Assembly: GCF_003148685.1 (NCBI RefSeq)
Contig: NZ_QGGR01000025.1
Coordinates: 1-64,000, forward strand
Direction: 5' to 3'
Origin: Actinoplanes xinjiangensis
GTDB taxonomy: Bacteria > Actinomycetota > Actinomycetes > Mycobacteriales > Micromonosporaceae
DNA length: 64,000 bases
In this document: in pieces, positions 54,197 through 63,561 of the stretch
How the letters are laid out: every line of letters begins with the position of its first letter
Position numbering within the stretch: the stretch's first letter is position 1
Program-made: the position numbers and the translations under genes
Notes under the pieces: model-generated
What the model was told of the DNA's origin: nothing
What the model saw: the letters and a program-made list of their open reading frames with translations, nothing else
Databases searched by the model: none

Positions 54197-57100
54197 CTTC
54201 ACCGAACATTTCGCCTTCCGTGACACCCTCACCCAGCGGCTCGTCGAGGACGTACTCGGCCCCGCCGAGGAACACGAGATCCTCACCGATCCGCCCGCGA
54301 CCACCTACCTCACCGGCGTCCTCTACCCGCAGCGTGACCACGCCGGCGCGGTCGAGGAGTCGGCGGAGAAGGACTTCGATCTCGGCGGTGCCGAGACCGA
54401 CGTCGACGACCAGCCCGACAGCGGCGTCTCCCTCGCCAACGTCCAGAACCCCTCCTCGATGGGTCTGAGTTTCGCCGTTCATCCCCGCGCCACGACGGCG
54501 ACGATCACCGTCACCGCGGCCACCTATCAGCCGGTCGACGAGGCGGGCAACCCGGTCGAGGCCCAGATGGAGGCGGCCCGCTCCATCGAGGACTCGAAGG
54601 TCCGATGGCGCAGACTGCCGGTCGAGGCCGATGTGACGATCGATCTGCGCCCGGGATCGGGCCGGACCTACGAGGTCGTGCCGGGTCTGGAGATCCGGGC
54701 CCGGGTCCGCCCGGTGGGTGACCGCCGGGACGCGACCGCCGTCACCGTCACCCTCGTCAACAACCATCCCGCCGCGGGCCTGGTCCTGCGCGACCAGTGG
54801 TGCTTCTTCCAGTGCGGCCTGCGGGTGGACACCGATCCCCGGCAGCCGACGATCATCGAACAGACCCGCCCGGCGGTCGATGACGACGACGAGACGCTGT
54901 TGGCCGCCATGCTCTACCACCACGCCCCCACGTTCGCCACCGGCCACGGCTGTGCCGTCGACTGGGACCCTCAGCACCGCGAAGCCGACGAGCCGGACGA
55001 ACCACGGTCGGTCACCGCGGTCTGGTCCTCCTTCACACCGCGATACGACGTGCTGCTCGCCGAGAGCAACCCGGAGATCGACACGACCGGTCTGCGCATG
55101 ATCGATCTGGCGCGCGGTGACGACGCCACGGTGATCGCGACGCTGCGGGCGCTGATCGGCGGCTACCGGGTATGGGTCGAGGACCGCGAGACCGAGGCGG
55201 CGGGGATGGCGGACACCCCGTTCGGAGGGGTGGCCGTCGACCAGGCCGGCCAGTGCCGCGGCGCCTATGAGCGCATGGACGCCGGTATCGATCTGCTGGC
55301 CGAGGATCCGCAGGTGATGCGGGCGTTCCGGCTGGCCAACCACGCGATGGCCGTCCAGCGTGCCCGTACGGTCATGCTCAAGGACGGCGACCGGGACGAG
55401 GACCTCTCCCTCGGGCGCTGGTATCCGTTCCAGCTGGGTTTCCTACTGCTCTGCCTGCGCGGGATCGCCGATCCCGACCACGCCGACCGCCGCGTGGCCG
55501 ATCTGCTCTGGTTCCCCACCGGCGGCGGGAAGACCGAGGCCTATCTGGGTCTGGTCGCCTTCACCGTCTTCCTCCGGCGGATCCGCAACGCCGAACTCGG
55601 TGCCGGCGTCACGATTCTCATGCGCTACACCCTGCGGCTGCTCACCCTGCAGCAGTTCGAGCGGGCCACGACCCTGATCTGCGCCATGGAACGGCTGCGG
55701 CAGCAGCAGGACGACATGCCGGGCGACGAGATCTCCATCGGCATGTGGGTCGGGCGCAGCGCCACCCCGAACCACCTCGAGGACGCCGAGGCCGCTCTCA
55801 AGAAGCTGCGGGCCGGCAACACCCTGGCCACGGAGAACCCGGTGCAGCTGCGCCGCTGTGCCTGGTGCGGCGTGGACATCGACGCGTTCAACTACAGCGT
55901 CGACCACACCGCAGGCCGTCTCATCGTGGCCTGCGGCAACACCGGCTGCTTCTTCGAGTCGGGGCTGCCGGTGCATCTCATCGACGCCGCCGTCTACCGC
56001 CACCGGCCGACGCTGATCATCGCGACCGTCGACAAGTTCGCCCAGATGGCCTGGAAGGAGGAGCCGGCGGCGCTGTTCAACCGCAGCGACGGCACGCCCG
56101 CCGGTACGCCGCCGCCGGAGCTGATCATCCAGGACGAGCTCCACCTGATCTCGGGTCCACTCGGAACCCTCGTCGGCCTCTACGAGACCGTCCTGGACAT
56201 CGCGGCGCAGCGCCCGAAGGTCATCGCCTCCACCGCGACGATCCGCCGAGCGCAGGACCAGGGCCGGGCGTTGTTCGACCGCGACGTGCATCAGTTCCCG
56301 CCCTCGGGTCTGGACTCCCGGGACTCCTGGTTCGCCGTGCAGGCCCCGCCGGAGCGCAAACCGTCACGTCGCTACATCGGACTGTTCGCTCCCGGAAGCA
56401 GCCAGGCGAGCCTGCTGATCCGTGCCTACGCGGCCCTGCTGCACCACGCCGCCACCGTCGAGGGCAAGGACGAGGTCCGCGATGCGTACTGGACGCTGCT
56501 GGGCTACTTCAACAGCCTGCGGCTGTTGGCGTCCGCGGAACTCCAGGTCAACGACGACGTCGTCAAACGCATCCAACTGCTCACCGATGAGCCGGAGCCG
56601 CCGGAGCTCACCACGAGTGAGCTCACCAGCCGGGTGGCCGCCTCGGAGATCCCGAAGCGACTGCGTGACCTCGACACCAGGTTCCCGCACGTCGACGCGC
56701 TCCAGGTCGTACTGGCCACCAACATGATCTCGGTCGGCGTGGACGTCGACCGGCTGGGCCTGATGGCGGTGACCGGTCAGCCCCAGACGACCGCCGAGTA
56801 CATCCAGTCGACCAGCCGGGTCGGCCGACGGTATCCGGGGCTGGTCGTCATGCTGTACAACGCCGCCCGGTCTCGGGACCGGTCCCACTACGAGCGCTTC
56901 CGGTCGTACCATTCCGCCCTCTATCGCCAGGTCGAATCGACGAGCGTGACGCCGTTCTCGGCCCGGGCTCGCGATCGCGCCCTGCACGCGGTTCTGGTCA
57001 GCGCGGCCCGCGTCATGCACCGGGAGGCGCGTCCCAACGGTGCCGCCAAGGATCTGCCGCACCTCGAACCGAAGTTGCGGGAGCTGTCGGAGCGCATCCT

Positions 57101-57371
57101 GGCCCGGGTCGCCGCCGTCGCCCCGGACGAGGTCGAGGGGACTCGGGACGACCTGGAATGGGTCCTGGTGCGCTGGCAGGAACTGCTCGACCGCAACGAC
57201 AGACTGGTCTACGACCAGCGCAGACCGAAGTTCGACACCAAACCCCGGTCGGAGTACGCGGCCCTGCTTCGCAATTTCGACGACGACGATCTACCGCACT
57301 CGTTCCCGACGATGAACAGCCTCCGTGACGTCGACGTCGAGACGAACATGATCCCGCGGGAAGGACGATGA
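54189..57371 (+). CDS. drmA: DrmA-like SF2 helicase
   Basis: A 1060-aa protein. The N-terminal part (1-430) is of unknown fold. The helicase core follows: LWFPTGGGKTEAYLGLV (about 442), IIQDELHLISGPLG with DELH box (about 648), STATIRRA, and motif VI EYIQSTSRVGRR (about 870). A zinc-ribbon-like CAWCG...CGNTGC lies at about 556-588. The DELH box and the TGQPQTTAEYIQSTSRVGR stretch are those of DISARM DrmA, where DrmA with DrmB binds single-stranded or overhanging DNA. Its ATG overlaps the previous stop by 8 bases and its stop overlaps the DrmB start (ATGA). Assignment rests on motifs and neighbour. Confidence 0.85.
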   Translation: MSDFTEHFAFRDTLTQRLVEDVLGPAEEHEILTDPPATTYLTGVLYPQRDHAGAVEESAEKDFDLGGAETDVDDQPDSGVSLANVQNPSSMGLSFAVHPRATTATITVTAATYQPVDEAGNPVEAQMEAARSIEDSKVRWRRLPVEADVTIDLRPGSGRTYEVVPGLEIRARVRPVGDRRDATAVTVTLVNNHPAAGLVLRDQWCFFQCGLRVDTDPRQPTIIEQTRPAVDDDDETLLAAMLYHHAPTFATGHGCAVDWDPQHREADEPDEPRSVTAVWSSFTPRYDVLLAESNPEIDTTGLRMIDLARGDDATVIATLRALIGGYRVWVEDRETEAAGMADTPFGGVAVDQAGQCRGAYERMDAGIDLLAEDPQVMRAFRLANHAMAVQRARTVMLKDGDRDEDLSLGRWYPFQLGFLLLCLRGIADPDHADRRVADLLWFPTGGGKTEAYLGLVAFTVFLRRIRNAELGAGVTILMRYTLRLLTLQQFERATTLICAMERLRQQQDDMPGDEISIGMWVGRSATPNHLEDAEAALKKLRAGNTLATENPVQLRRCAWCGVDIDAFNYSVDHTAGRLIVACGNTGCFFESGLPVHLIDAAVYRHRPTLIIATVDKFAQMAWKEEPAALFNRSDGTPAGTPPPELIIQDELHLISGPLGTLVGLYETVLDIAAQRPKVIASTATIRRAQDQGRALFDRDVHQFPPSGLDSRDSWFAVQAPPERKPSRRYIGLFAPGSSQASLLIRAYAALLHHAATVEGKDEVRDAYWTLLGYFNSLRLLASAELQVNDDVVKRIQLLTDEPEPPELTTSELTSRVAASEIPKRLRDLDTRFPHVDALQVVLATNMISVGVDVDRLGLMAVTGQPQTTAEYIQSTSRVGRRYPGLVVMLYNAARSRDRSHYERFRSYHSALYRQVESTSVTPFSARARDRALHAVLVSAARVMHREARPNGAAKDLPHLEPKLRELSERILARVAAVAPDEVEGTRDDLEWVLVRWQELLDRNDRLVYDQRRPKFDTKPRSEYAALLRNFDDDDLPHSFPTMNSLRDVDVETNMIPREGR

Positions 57372-59164
57372 GGATGCCTGGACGCTCACGGACTCCGCGT
57401 ACCGGCCGCAGTGCCGCCGGCGCCGCCCCGAAACCGATCGGCAGTGCACGCCGAGCGCAGATGATCACGACGTACGGCGTGGGTTCCATGATCGCCATCG
57501 AGGACGCGTCGTGGATCGTCGCCGGCCTCGAGGATTGGCGGCCCAACACCGAACAGCAGGTCTACGAACCGCGTCTGCAGCGGGCTCTGGGTGTCGACTA
57601 CCTGTACCTGCCGCCGGCGGAGAGCGCCCATTTCACGGCGGGCCTCCGACGGTTCCCCGAGTTCTACTCCTGTCAGGGATCAGGCAACTGCAACCTGCTG
57701 CAGCCCTATTGGAAGTTCCGGGCCACCGGTTCGGACTGTCCGTGCGGCGAGGGCACCCTCATCCCGTCGCGTTTCGTCGTCGCCTGCGACGACGGCCACC
57801 TCAACGACTTCCCCTACCGGGCCTGGATCCACCGCGGCGCCAAGAGCGGACCGTGTGACGGCGACATGCGGATGATCACCACCGGACGTACCGCCTCACT
57901 GCGGTCGATCCAGCTGGTCTGCGGTTGTGGAGCCAAGGGGTCGATGGAGGGGGCGTTCCGTCGCAGCGAGCTGCGGCAGCTGGGCATCAGGTGCTACGGC
58001 GGCCGGCCGTGGCTGCGTGGCGCTCCGAAGATCACCGGCTGTGAGCGGCTTCCTCGGACTCTGCAGCGTGGTTCTTCGGCGGCCTGGTTCGGCATCGTCC
58101 GGTCCTCGCTGGCCATCCCGCCCTGGTCCACGGGTCTGCAGCGGATCATCGAGTCGCGTTTCGAGATGTGGCGGGGCGAGGACGACGCCACGATCGAGCG
58201 GCAGGCGGAGAAGGCCAAACTCGTCAAGGGGTCGGTGACCGCGCAGCACATCATCGATGCGGTCCGCCGTCGCGAGGCCCTGGAGAAGGGCAATCCGCTG
58301 CCCGATCAGGATCTCGATCTCTCGCTGAAGCGTGAGGAGTACGAGCAGCTCTGTTCGCCGACGGTCGAGGAGGAGACCGACGAGAAGCCGGACTTCGAAT
58401 GTCGGCCCGCCGATGCGGTGCCGGTCCCACAGCTGGATCAGGTCATGCTCGTCACCCGGCTGCGAGAGGTGCGGGTGTTGCAGTCCTTCACCCGGGTGGA
58501 GCCGCCGGGTCCGGCGGACTCCGAGTCCCGGCGTGCCGCCCTGTCGGCCGAGGAGACGGACTGGCTGCCGGCGATGGAGGTGGTCGGCGAGGGTGTGTTC
58601 CTGCGGCTGTCGGAGAGCCGCCTCGCCGAGTGGGAGGCACGCCCGGAGGTGCAGAAGCGGGCGAACGGCATCATCGGCAACCACCAGAGGCTGCTCGATC
58701 GCCGTGCCGAGGCCGCCGGCAAGACCGCACCGGTCTCCTCCGTCACGGCGCGCTCGATCATGATCCACACGCTGGCGCACCTGCTGGTCAACGAGTGGAG
58801 TCTGGACTCCGGCTATCCGGCGTCGGCCATGCGCGAGCGGCTCTACACCTCCCCGGACATGGCGGGCATCCTGATCTACACCGCCACCAGCGACTCCGCC
58901 GGCAGCCTCGGCGGCATCGTGCGGCAGGGTGAACCACAACGGCTGGAACGGACCCTGGCGGCCGCGTTGCAACGGGCGGAGTGGTGCTCGACCGACCCCC
59001 TCTGCATGGAGGCGGACGCCGCCGGTGCCGACAGCCTCAACCTGGCGGCCTGTCACGCCTGCAGTCTGCTGCCGGAGACCAGCTGCGAGCACAACAACAC
59101 GCTGCTGGACCGCGGACTGGTCCTCGGCTGGCCCGCCGAACCCGACTCGGGCTTCTTCTCCTGA
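57368..59164 (+). CDS. drmB: DrmB-like DUF1998 protein
   Basis: A 598-aa protein. The start (ARRAQMITTYGVGSMIAI, DASWIVAGLEDW) is the DrmB signature. Zinc-type Cys groups follow (FYSCQGSGNCNL, DCPCGEGTL, CDDGHLNDFPYRAWIHRG). The C-terminal DUF1998 domain (about 450-590) has MIHTLAHLLVNEW, YTATSDSAGSLGG and ACHACSLLPETSCEH. In DISARM, DrmB pairs with DrmA. ATG 57368 overlaps the DrmA stop; ATG 57374 is a near alternative. Last gene of the first plus-strand unit: a hairpin follows. Confidence 0.88.
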   Translation: MRMPGRSRTPRTGRSAAGAAPKPIGSARRAQMITTYGVGSMIAIEDASWIVAGLEDWRPNTEQQVYEPRLQRALGVDYLYLPPAESAHFTAGLRRFPEFYSCQGSGNCNLLQPYWKFRATGSDCPCGEGTLIPSRFVVACDDGHLNDFPYRAWIHRGAKSGPCDGDMRMITTGRTASLRSIQLVCGCGAKGSMEGAFRRSELRQLGIRCYGGRPWLRGAPKITGCERLPRTLQRGSSAAWFGIVRSSLAIPPWSTGLQRIIESRFEMWRGEDDATIERQAEKAKLVKGSVTAQHIIDAVRRREALEKGNPLPDQDLDLSLKREEYEQLCSPTVEEETDEKPDFECRPADAVPVPQLDQVMLVTRLREVRVLQSFTRVEPPGPADSESRRAALSAEETDWLPAMEVVGEGVFLRLSESRLAEWEARPEVQKRANGIIGNHQRLLDRRAEAAGKTAPVSSVTARSIMIHTLAHLLVNEWSLDSGYPASAMRERLYTSPDMAGILIYTATSDSAGSLGGIVRQGEPQRLERTLAAALQRAEWCSTDPLCMEADAAGADSLNLAACHACSLLPETSCEHNNTLLDRGLVLGWPAEPDSGFFS

Positions 59165-59177
59165 CGAAACCGCACCG

Positions 59178-59211
59178 GAGGGCACGGACCGTTGACCGGC
59201 GCCGTGCCCTC
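59178..59211. terminator. Hairpin splitting the defence operon
   Basis: GAGGGCACGG and CCGTGCCCTC are perfect inverted copies with a 14-nt loop, 14 bases past the DrmB stop. The rest of 59165-59335 has no ORF that I trust and may hold a promoter for the next unit (TTGACC at 59192 has no good -10). Confidence 0.7.
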
Positions 59212-59335
59212 GGGCACCGTAGACCGGTGCCGGTTCGGTGCAACTTCGTCACTTCCACCGGCGGGACTCAACACCGCCCGGCGACCGACCGAACCGGCAC
59301 GAGCACCCGTCGTCGTCCTTCGGTTGAGGAGTCCT

Positions 59336-61273
59336 GTGACGCAGTCTGCGGCATGGCAGTGGAATAGGCAGAGCCCCGCATACGGCAACTTCGGCAACGC
59401 CAATCAGTGGACGGTCAACGCGGGTCTGGTGTCGTTGGCCCGCGAGAGCGCGCAGAACACCAACGACGCGCGCGCCGGTTCGGAGGCCGCCGAACTCGTC
59501 TACAGCTTCATCCGCCTCACCGGTGCCGCACGTGACGCCTTCCTGGCGACGCTCGGCTGGTCCGACCTCAAGGCGCACCTGCAGGCCATGGGTGAGGCGG
59601 CTCGCGGCGCGGTGACGGCCGGTCAGATCCGGGCCGGGCTGGAGGCCTCCGAGCAGACGGACTCGTTGGTCCTGCTGCGCATCGCCGACTACGGGTGTCG
59701 GGGCCTCACCGGACCCGAGTTCGCCGAAGACGGCCTCTCCCCCGACGACTTCGGCAACTTCATCAAGTTGTGCAGGCTCGACCTGTTCAGCGGCAAGGAC
59801 AAGGCCGCGGGCGGCTCGTTCGGTCTCGGCAAGGCCGTCTACTGGCGGTTCTCCCGGTTGCAGACCGTGCTGTTCAACTCGGTGCTGGCCCCGTCCGACG
59901 CGGTCGACGGCTTCACCCAGAACCGGGTGTTCGGCGTCAACCAGGGCGTGCTGCACCAATACCGCGACATGGGTTACGAGGGCCGGGGTTACTTCGGCCG
60001 GGCCTATCCCAACGGTCACGTCGGCTCGGTCTGGAACGATTTCGAGCTGGTCGACGCACTGCACCTGAACCGTGCCGACGCCCGGCCGGGGACCACCGCG
60101 CTGCTGTTGGGCTTCTACGACCCGGATCAGCCGCAGCGGGGTCTGAACGGTCCGGAGGAGCTGACCGAGCTGGCCCATGATCTGCGCGAGGGCGTCGAGG
60201 AGAACTTCTGGCCGCTGCTGACCCGCGGTGGCCTACGGGTACGCATTGAGGTGATCGACAACGACACGGTCCTGTCCGAGAAGGCGGTCGATCCGGAGGA
60301 GACGTACACCGAACTCGTCCGGGCCCTGCGCCGTTTCGACGCCGGCAAGATCGACGACGAGCTCAGCGGTCCGGACACGGTGGTGGTCCGGGATGTGCCG
60401 GTCACGGTGCCGCGGCGCCGCACGGGTGATCGGCACCAGTCGTTCGTCCATCAGGCGAAGCTCGTGGTGACCCTGTCCGACGATCAGAAGGACACTCTGG
60501 AGAACCGCGTCTGCCTGCTGCGCCGGCCCGAGATGATCGTGCAGACCCTCGATCGACCCTTCGACGGCCACACCTACCACGCGTTCCTGCTCGCCGGTGC
60601 GGCGATCCACCCGGCCGCGCCCACCGCCGAGCAGCTGTGGGCCGACGACTTCCTGCGGTTCGCCGAGCCGCCCGCACACGACCGCTGGCTGCCCGGCATC
60701 GGACGCCGACAGGCCTCACAGGCGAACCTGACCGCGCACTATCTCGCCCCGTGGGTGCCCAATCTGCAAGGCATCGAGAAGGGTGTCGCCGCGGCCCTGC
60801 ACGGTCTGTTCGGGGCACCACCGGCACGGACCGGCGCGCCGCCGGAGTCGCTGCTGCGTCATCTGCGTTTCCTGCGGTCGGAGAGCGGCTCCGGTGGAGC
60901 CGGTGGCGCCCCGCACAAGCCGGAGGTCGACCTCACCGAGTGGCGGGTCGAGGACGGGCGGTGGAACGTGCGCTTCACCGTCCGCGCCAAGAACCGTCCA
61001 CAAGGCTGGCACCTGCGGCCGGTCCTCGCGTTCGTCGGCCTCGACGGCAGACGTGCGGTGGTCGACTGGGATTCGTTGCTCGTCGAGGACGGTGCCGGCC
61101 GGTTGGTCGACGGCGGGCTGCGTATCGAGGCGACGCCGCGCGGCCGATTCGCCAAGGTGACACTCCATGGTCGATCGACCGGTGACCTGCCGATCCCGGC
61201 GGAGGAGGCGGCCGTCGAGGTGATCCTTCAGAAGCCCGGCCCGCTGCTCACCCCGAACGACGAGGACGCCTGA
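59336..61273 (+). CDS. GHKL ATPase (defence island)
   Basis: A 645-aa protein with an N-terminal GHKL ATP-binding fold: N-box ESAQNTNDA (37-45), G1 IADYGCRGLTG (about 117) and glycine lid AGGSFGLGKAVYW (about 158-170). The remaining 450 residues hold a second transducer-like domain and a C-terminal beta-rich part after about 530, of unrecognised family. GTG 59336 is chosen for its GAGGAG five bases upstream and because residues before it in the open frame look non-coding. Its stop overlaps the next ATG by one base (TGATG). With the sacsin-type helicase, this is the second GHKL ATPase in the cluster. Role unknown. Confidence 0.83.
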   Translation: MTQSAAWQWNRQSPAYGNFGNANQWTVNAGLVSLARESAQNTNDARAGSEAAELVYSFIRLTGAARDAFLATLGWSDLKAHLQAMGEAARGAVTAGQIRAGLEASEQTDSLVLLRIADYGCRGLTGPEFAEDGLSPDDFGNFIKLCRLDLFSGKDKAAGGSFGLGKAVYWRFSRLQTVLFNSVLAPSDAVDGFTQNRVFGVNQGVLHQYRDMGYEGRGYFGRAYPNGHVGSVWNDFELVDALHLNRADARPGTTALLLGFYDPDQPQRGLNGPEELTELAHDLREGVEENFWPLLTRGGLRVRIEVIDNDTVLSEKAVDPEETYTELVRALRRFDAGKIDDELSGPDTVVVRDVPVTVPRRRTGDRHQSFVHQAKLVVTLSDDQKDTLENRVCLLRRPEMIVQTLDRPFDGHTYHAFLLAGAAIHPAAPTAEQLWADDFLRFAEPPAHDRWLPGIGRRQASQANLTAHYLAPWVPNLQGIEKGVAAALHGLFGAPPARTGAPPESLLRHLRFLRSESGSGGAGGAPHKPEVDLTEWRVEDGRWNVRFTVRAKNRPQGWHLRPVLAFVGLDGRRAVVDWDSLLVEDGAGRLVDGGLRIEATPRGRFAKVTLHGRSTGDLPIPAEEAAVEVILQKPGPLLTPNDEDA

Positions 61274-62223
61274 TGACCGTTCGCTACCCGTGGCCGACCT
61301 TCACGGCCCCGCTCAGATGTCGATTGACCGACGTCCGGCTCGACGGCCGGCCGCTGCCGGCGGATCTCATCGACGACGGCCACTACCGGGTCCGGTTGGA
61401 CGGCATGTCGACGTGGGAGTCGTTCGAGTGCGAGGTCGTCGTCACGACGGACGAGTCGATGCCGGCCGGTGTCGACCGGGTGACCGGCTACGTCATGGTC
61501 GCCTCGTCGGCGACCAACACACGACTCCCGTTCCCGTTGCGGGCCGAGGGGAACTCGCTGATCGGCCGGATCATCGTCGCCCGCGGTGCCGTGGCCGGTG
61601 GCTTCACCGTCGCGGCGGAGGTCGGTGGCGAGGTGGCCGGGCGTCGACGGGTCGTGGGCGCGAGCGATCCCTGGACCGTCGTCCTGGATCGCCGGGACGC
61701 GCCGGTGCCGCCCGGTGCTCCGCCGTTCGTGATGTCGTGGGAGGACTTCACCTCGCCGGGCGCACCCGCAGCGGCTCGGCAGACCCCGGACGCCCTCGCG
61801 TTCATGGACGTCACTGGTGAGCCGCGGTTGTGGCTGAACTCGGGTGTGCCCGGTCTACAGGCGCTCCTGGACAACAACCACGCCAAGCTGGAACGCCGGC
61901 GGCTGCGTGACATCCTCAGCACGACGATCGCCCGTAACGCCACCTCGGCGCTGTTCCGGGCCGCCGCCGCCGAGGTGGTCGCATACGGCGACGAGCCACC
62001 CCAGCCACCGACCACCGCGCTGTACCGGCAGGTGTGCCAGGCCGTCGCGGACCAGATGATCGGCATCGGCGGCGTCGAGGAACTCTACGAACAGTTGGTC
62101 GCCCAGCGTGACGACCCGCTCGGCAACGCCGACCTCTGGCGCCGCATCGACGCGGCCGTCGACACACTGACCGGTTCCCTCGATGCGCTGACCACCGCGT
62201 CCCAGGAGGTGTCCCATGGCTGA
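61273..62223 (+). CDS. Uncharacterised defence-cluster protein
   Basis: A 316-aa protein, not recognised. The N-terminal half (1-165) is beta-rich with repeated short strands (YRVRLDGMSTWESFECEVVV, VAGGFTVAAEVGGEV), suggesting an immunoglobulin- or jelly-roll-like fold. The C-terminal half (about 185-310) is helical (HAKLERRRLRDILSTTIA). No catalytic motif or signal peptide. Its start overlaps the GHKL gene stop and its end overlaps the next gene by 8 bases. It may be the obligate partner of the GHKL ATPase. Confidence 0.78.
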   Translation: MTVRYPWPTFTAPLRCRLTDVRLDGRPLPADLIDDGHYRVRLDGMSTWESFECEVVVTTDESMPAGVDRVTGYVMVASSATNTRLPFPLRAEGNSLIGRIIVARGAVAGGFTVAAEVGGEVAGRRRVVGASDPWTVVLDRRDAPVPPGAPPFVMSWEDFTSPGAPAAARQTPDALAFMDVTGEPRLWLNSGVPGLQALLDNNHAKLERRRLRDILSTTIARNATSALFRAAAAEVVAYGDEPPQPPTTALYRQVCQAVADQMIGIGGVEELYEQLVAQRDDPLGNADLWRRIDAAVDTLTGSLDALTTASQEVSHG

Positions 62224-63052
62224 ACCGATCCTGTGCCGGTTCAAGCACCGGATCTCGGTGGATCTCCGCGACCGGCTCGTCCGGCGGGTCGAGCAGCCGG
62301 ACGAGCATCACGAACCGATCCGCCGCCCGGACGGATCGACCATCGATCTGACCGTCGTCGATGTGCTGATGGGACGGTTCAGCGACCGGTTCGCCGATCT
62401 CGACCAGCGCGGCGACCGGGCGGCCAGCGACCGGTGGTTGGCGCCGCGATTGCACTACGCCCTGCGCCTGACCCGCGCCGAGGCCGCCGACCGTGATCTG
62501 TGGGCCTGGCTCGCGGTCCGCTACAGCGATTACGTGGCGTGGCGGTGGGCCGGCGCCGGAGAGAAGCCGACCGAGGACCGCTGGAACGGCCAGATCAACA
62601 AGCAGGCGCTGATGCGGCTGTGGTGGGGTGCCGAACTGTTCCGCAACGGACCCGACTACTCACCGGTCGAACGTGCCTTCTCCCGCCAGGACGTGCCGCA
62701 TAACCTGCTGCACCGCACGCTCGTCCGGTGCCGTTCGCTGGCGGTGGCCCTCGTCGACGACCTCGTACCGGCTGATCAGGAGGTCGTCGGCAGCTCCCGG
62801 GAGATCCGCGACCTGGCTCGGGTGTTGAACCTGGTGATGGCCGGGAGTCCTCCGGAACTGGAGACCGATCTGCAGCAGGACGACCACCGGGCCTACGACG
62901 CGTGGGTCCGGGAGTTCGTCCTCGTACCGGCCGACTGGGATCTGATCCCGCGAGGCCCGGTGGCCGACGACACGACCCCGTCGTCGTTGGCCGGCGGGCG
63001 GGCGATCACCGAACGCGGCCGGCGGTACGCCGCCGTGAGCACCGAGACGTAG
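62216..63052 (+). CDS. DUF6339-like protein
   Basis: A 278-aa, largely helical protein with a Trp-rich centre (LWAWLAVRYSDYVAWRW, ALMRLWWGAELFRNGPDY). It resembles the family I recall as DUF6339, found in actinobacterial defence clusters; I cannot confirm the number here. No enzyme motif. Last gene of the second plus-strand unit: the stop lies inside a small hairpin and faces the Vsr gene. Confidence 0.75.
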   Translation: MAEPILCRFKHRISVDLRDRLVRRVEQPDEHHEPIRRPDGSTIDLTVVDVLMGRFSDRFADLDQRGDRAASDRWLAPRLHYALRLTRAEAADRDLWAWLAVRYSDYVAWRWAGAGEKPTEDRWNGQINKQALMRLWWGAELFRNGPDYSPVERAFSRQDVPHNLLHRTLVRCRSLAVALVDDLVPADQEVVGSSREIRDLARVLNLVMAGSPPELETDLQQDDHRAYDAWVREFVLVPADWDLIPRGPVADDTTPSSLAGGRAITERGRRYAAVSTET

Positions 63053-63060
63053 CGCGTCTC
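63044..63060. terminator. Small hairpin between convergent gene ends
   Basis: GAGACG and CGTCTC flank a 5-nt loop that contains the TAG stop of the DUF6339-like gene. The Vsr gene ends at 63059 on the other strand. Short, but positioned for two-way termination. Confidence 0.45.
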
Positions 63061-63517
63061 AGCCGGAGGAGTCCCGTGGTGACGGGGGACGACGCAGGTC
63101 GGCGACCGACTCGACGATGCGGTCGGCGGCCTGCTCGACCGCCTCGTGCTCCCAGATCCGCAAGACGGTCCACCCGGCCTCGGTGAGCTTGATGTTGGTC
63201 TCGAGATCCCGGCGCCGGTTCGTGGCCACCTTCTCGGCCCAGAAGCCGGCGTTGGTCTTGGCGACGGTGTGATGAGTCGGACAGCCGTGCCAGAAGCAGC
63301 CGTCGAGGAAGACGGCCAGCCTGATCCGGGGGAACACCAGATCGGCGGTCCGGCGGACGACCTTGATCGGACGTCGGTTCACGAAATACCGCAGGCCCCG
63401 GGAGTGCACCGCGCGACGCAGCGCGAGTTCCGGCTTGGTGTCACGGCCGGTGTTCGCCTGCATCGACTTCCGGACACCGGCCGACGAGGCCCAAGAGCTT
63501 TCGGACATGCGTTCCAT
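63059..63517 (-). CDS. vsr: Vsr-type very short patch repair endonuclease
   Basis: A 152-aa Vsr nuclease (ATG 63508 is an alternative start). Family hallmarks: DTKPELALRRAVHSRGLRY, the metal/zinc-site stretch AVFLDGCFWHGCPTHH, AEKVATNRRRD and GWTVLRIWEHE. Vsr nicks T:G mismatches that arise when 5-methylcytosine deaminates and so protects cells carrying a C5 methylase. It is divergent from the cytosine methyltransferase, 44 bases away, the usual Dcm-Vsr pairing. Confidence 0.93.
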   Translation of the reverse strand: MERMSESSWASSAGVRKSMQANTGRDTKPELALRRAVHSRGLRYFVNRRPIKVVRRTADLVFPRIRLAVFLDGCFWHGCPTHHTVAKTNAGFWAEKVATNRRRDLETNIKLTEAGWTVLRIWEHEAVEQAADRIVESVADLRRPPSPRDSSG

Positions 63518-63561
63518 CTCACCCGTGTGGCGGCCTTGCTCAAAGACCAGGGGGGACTAAC

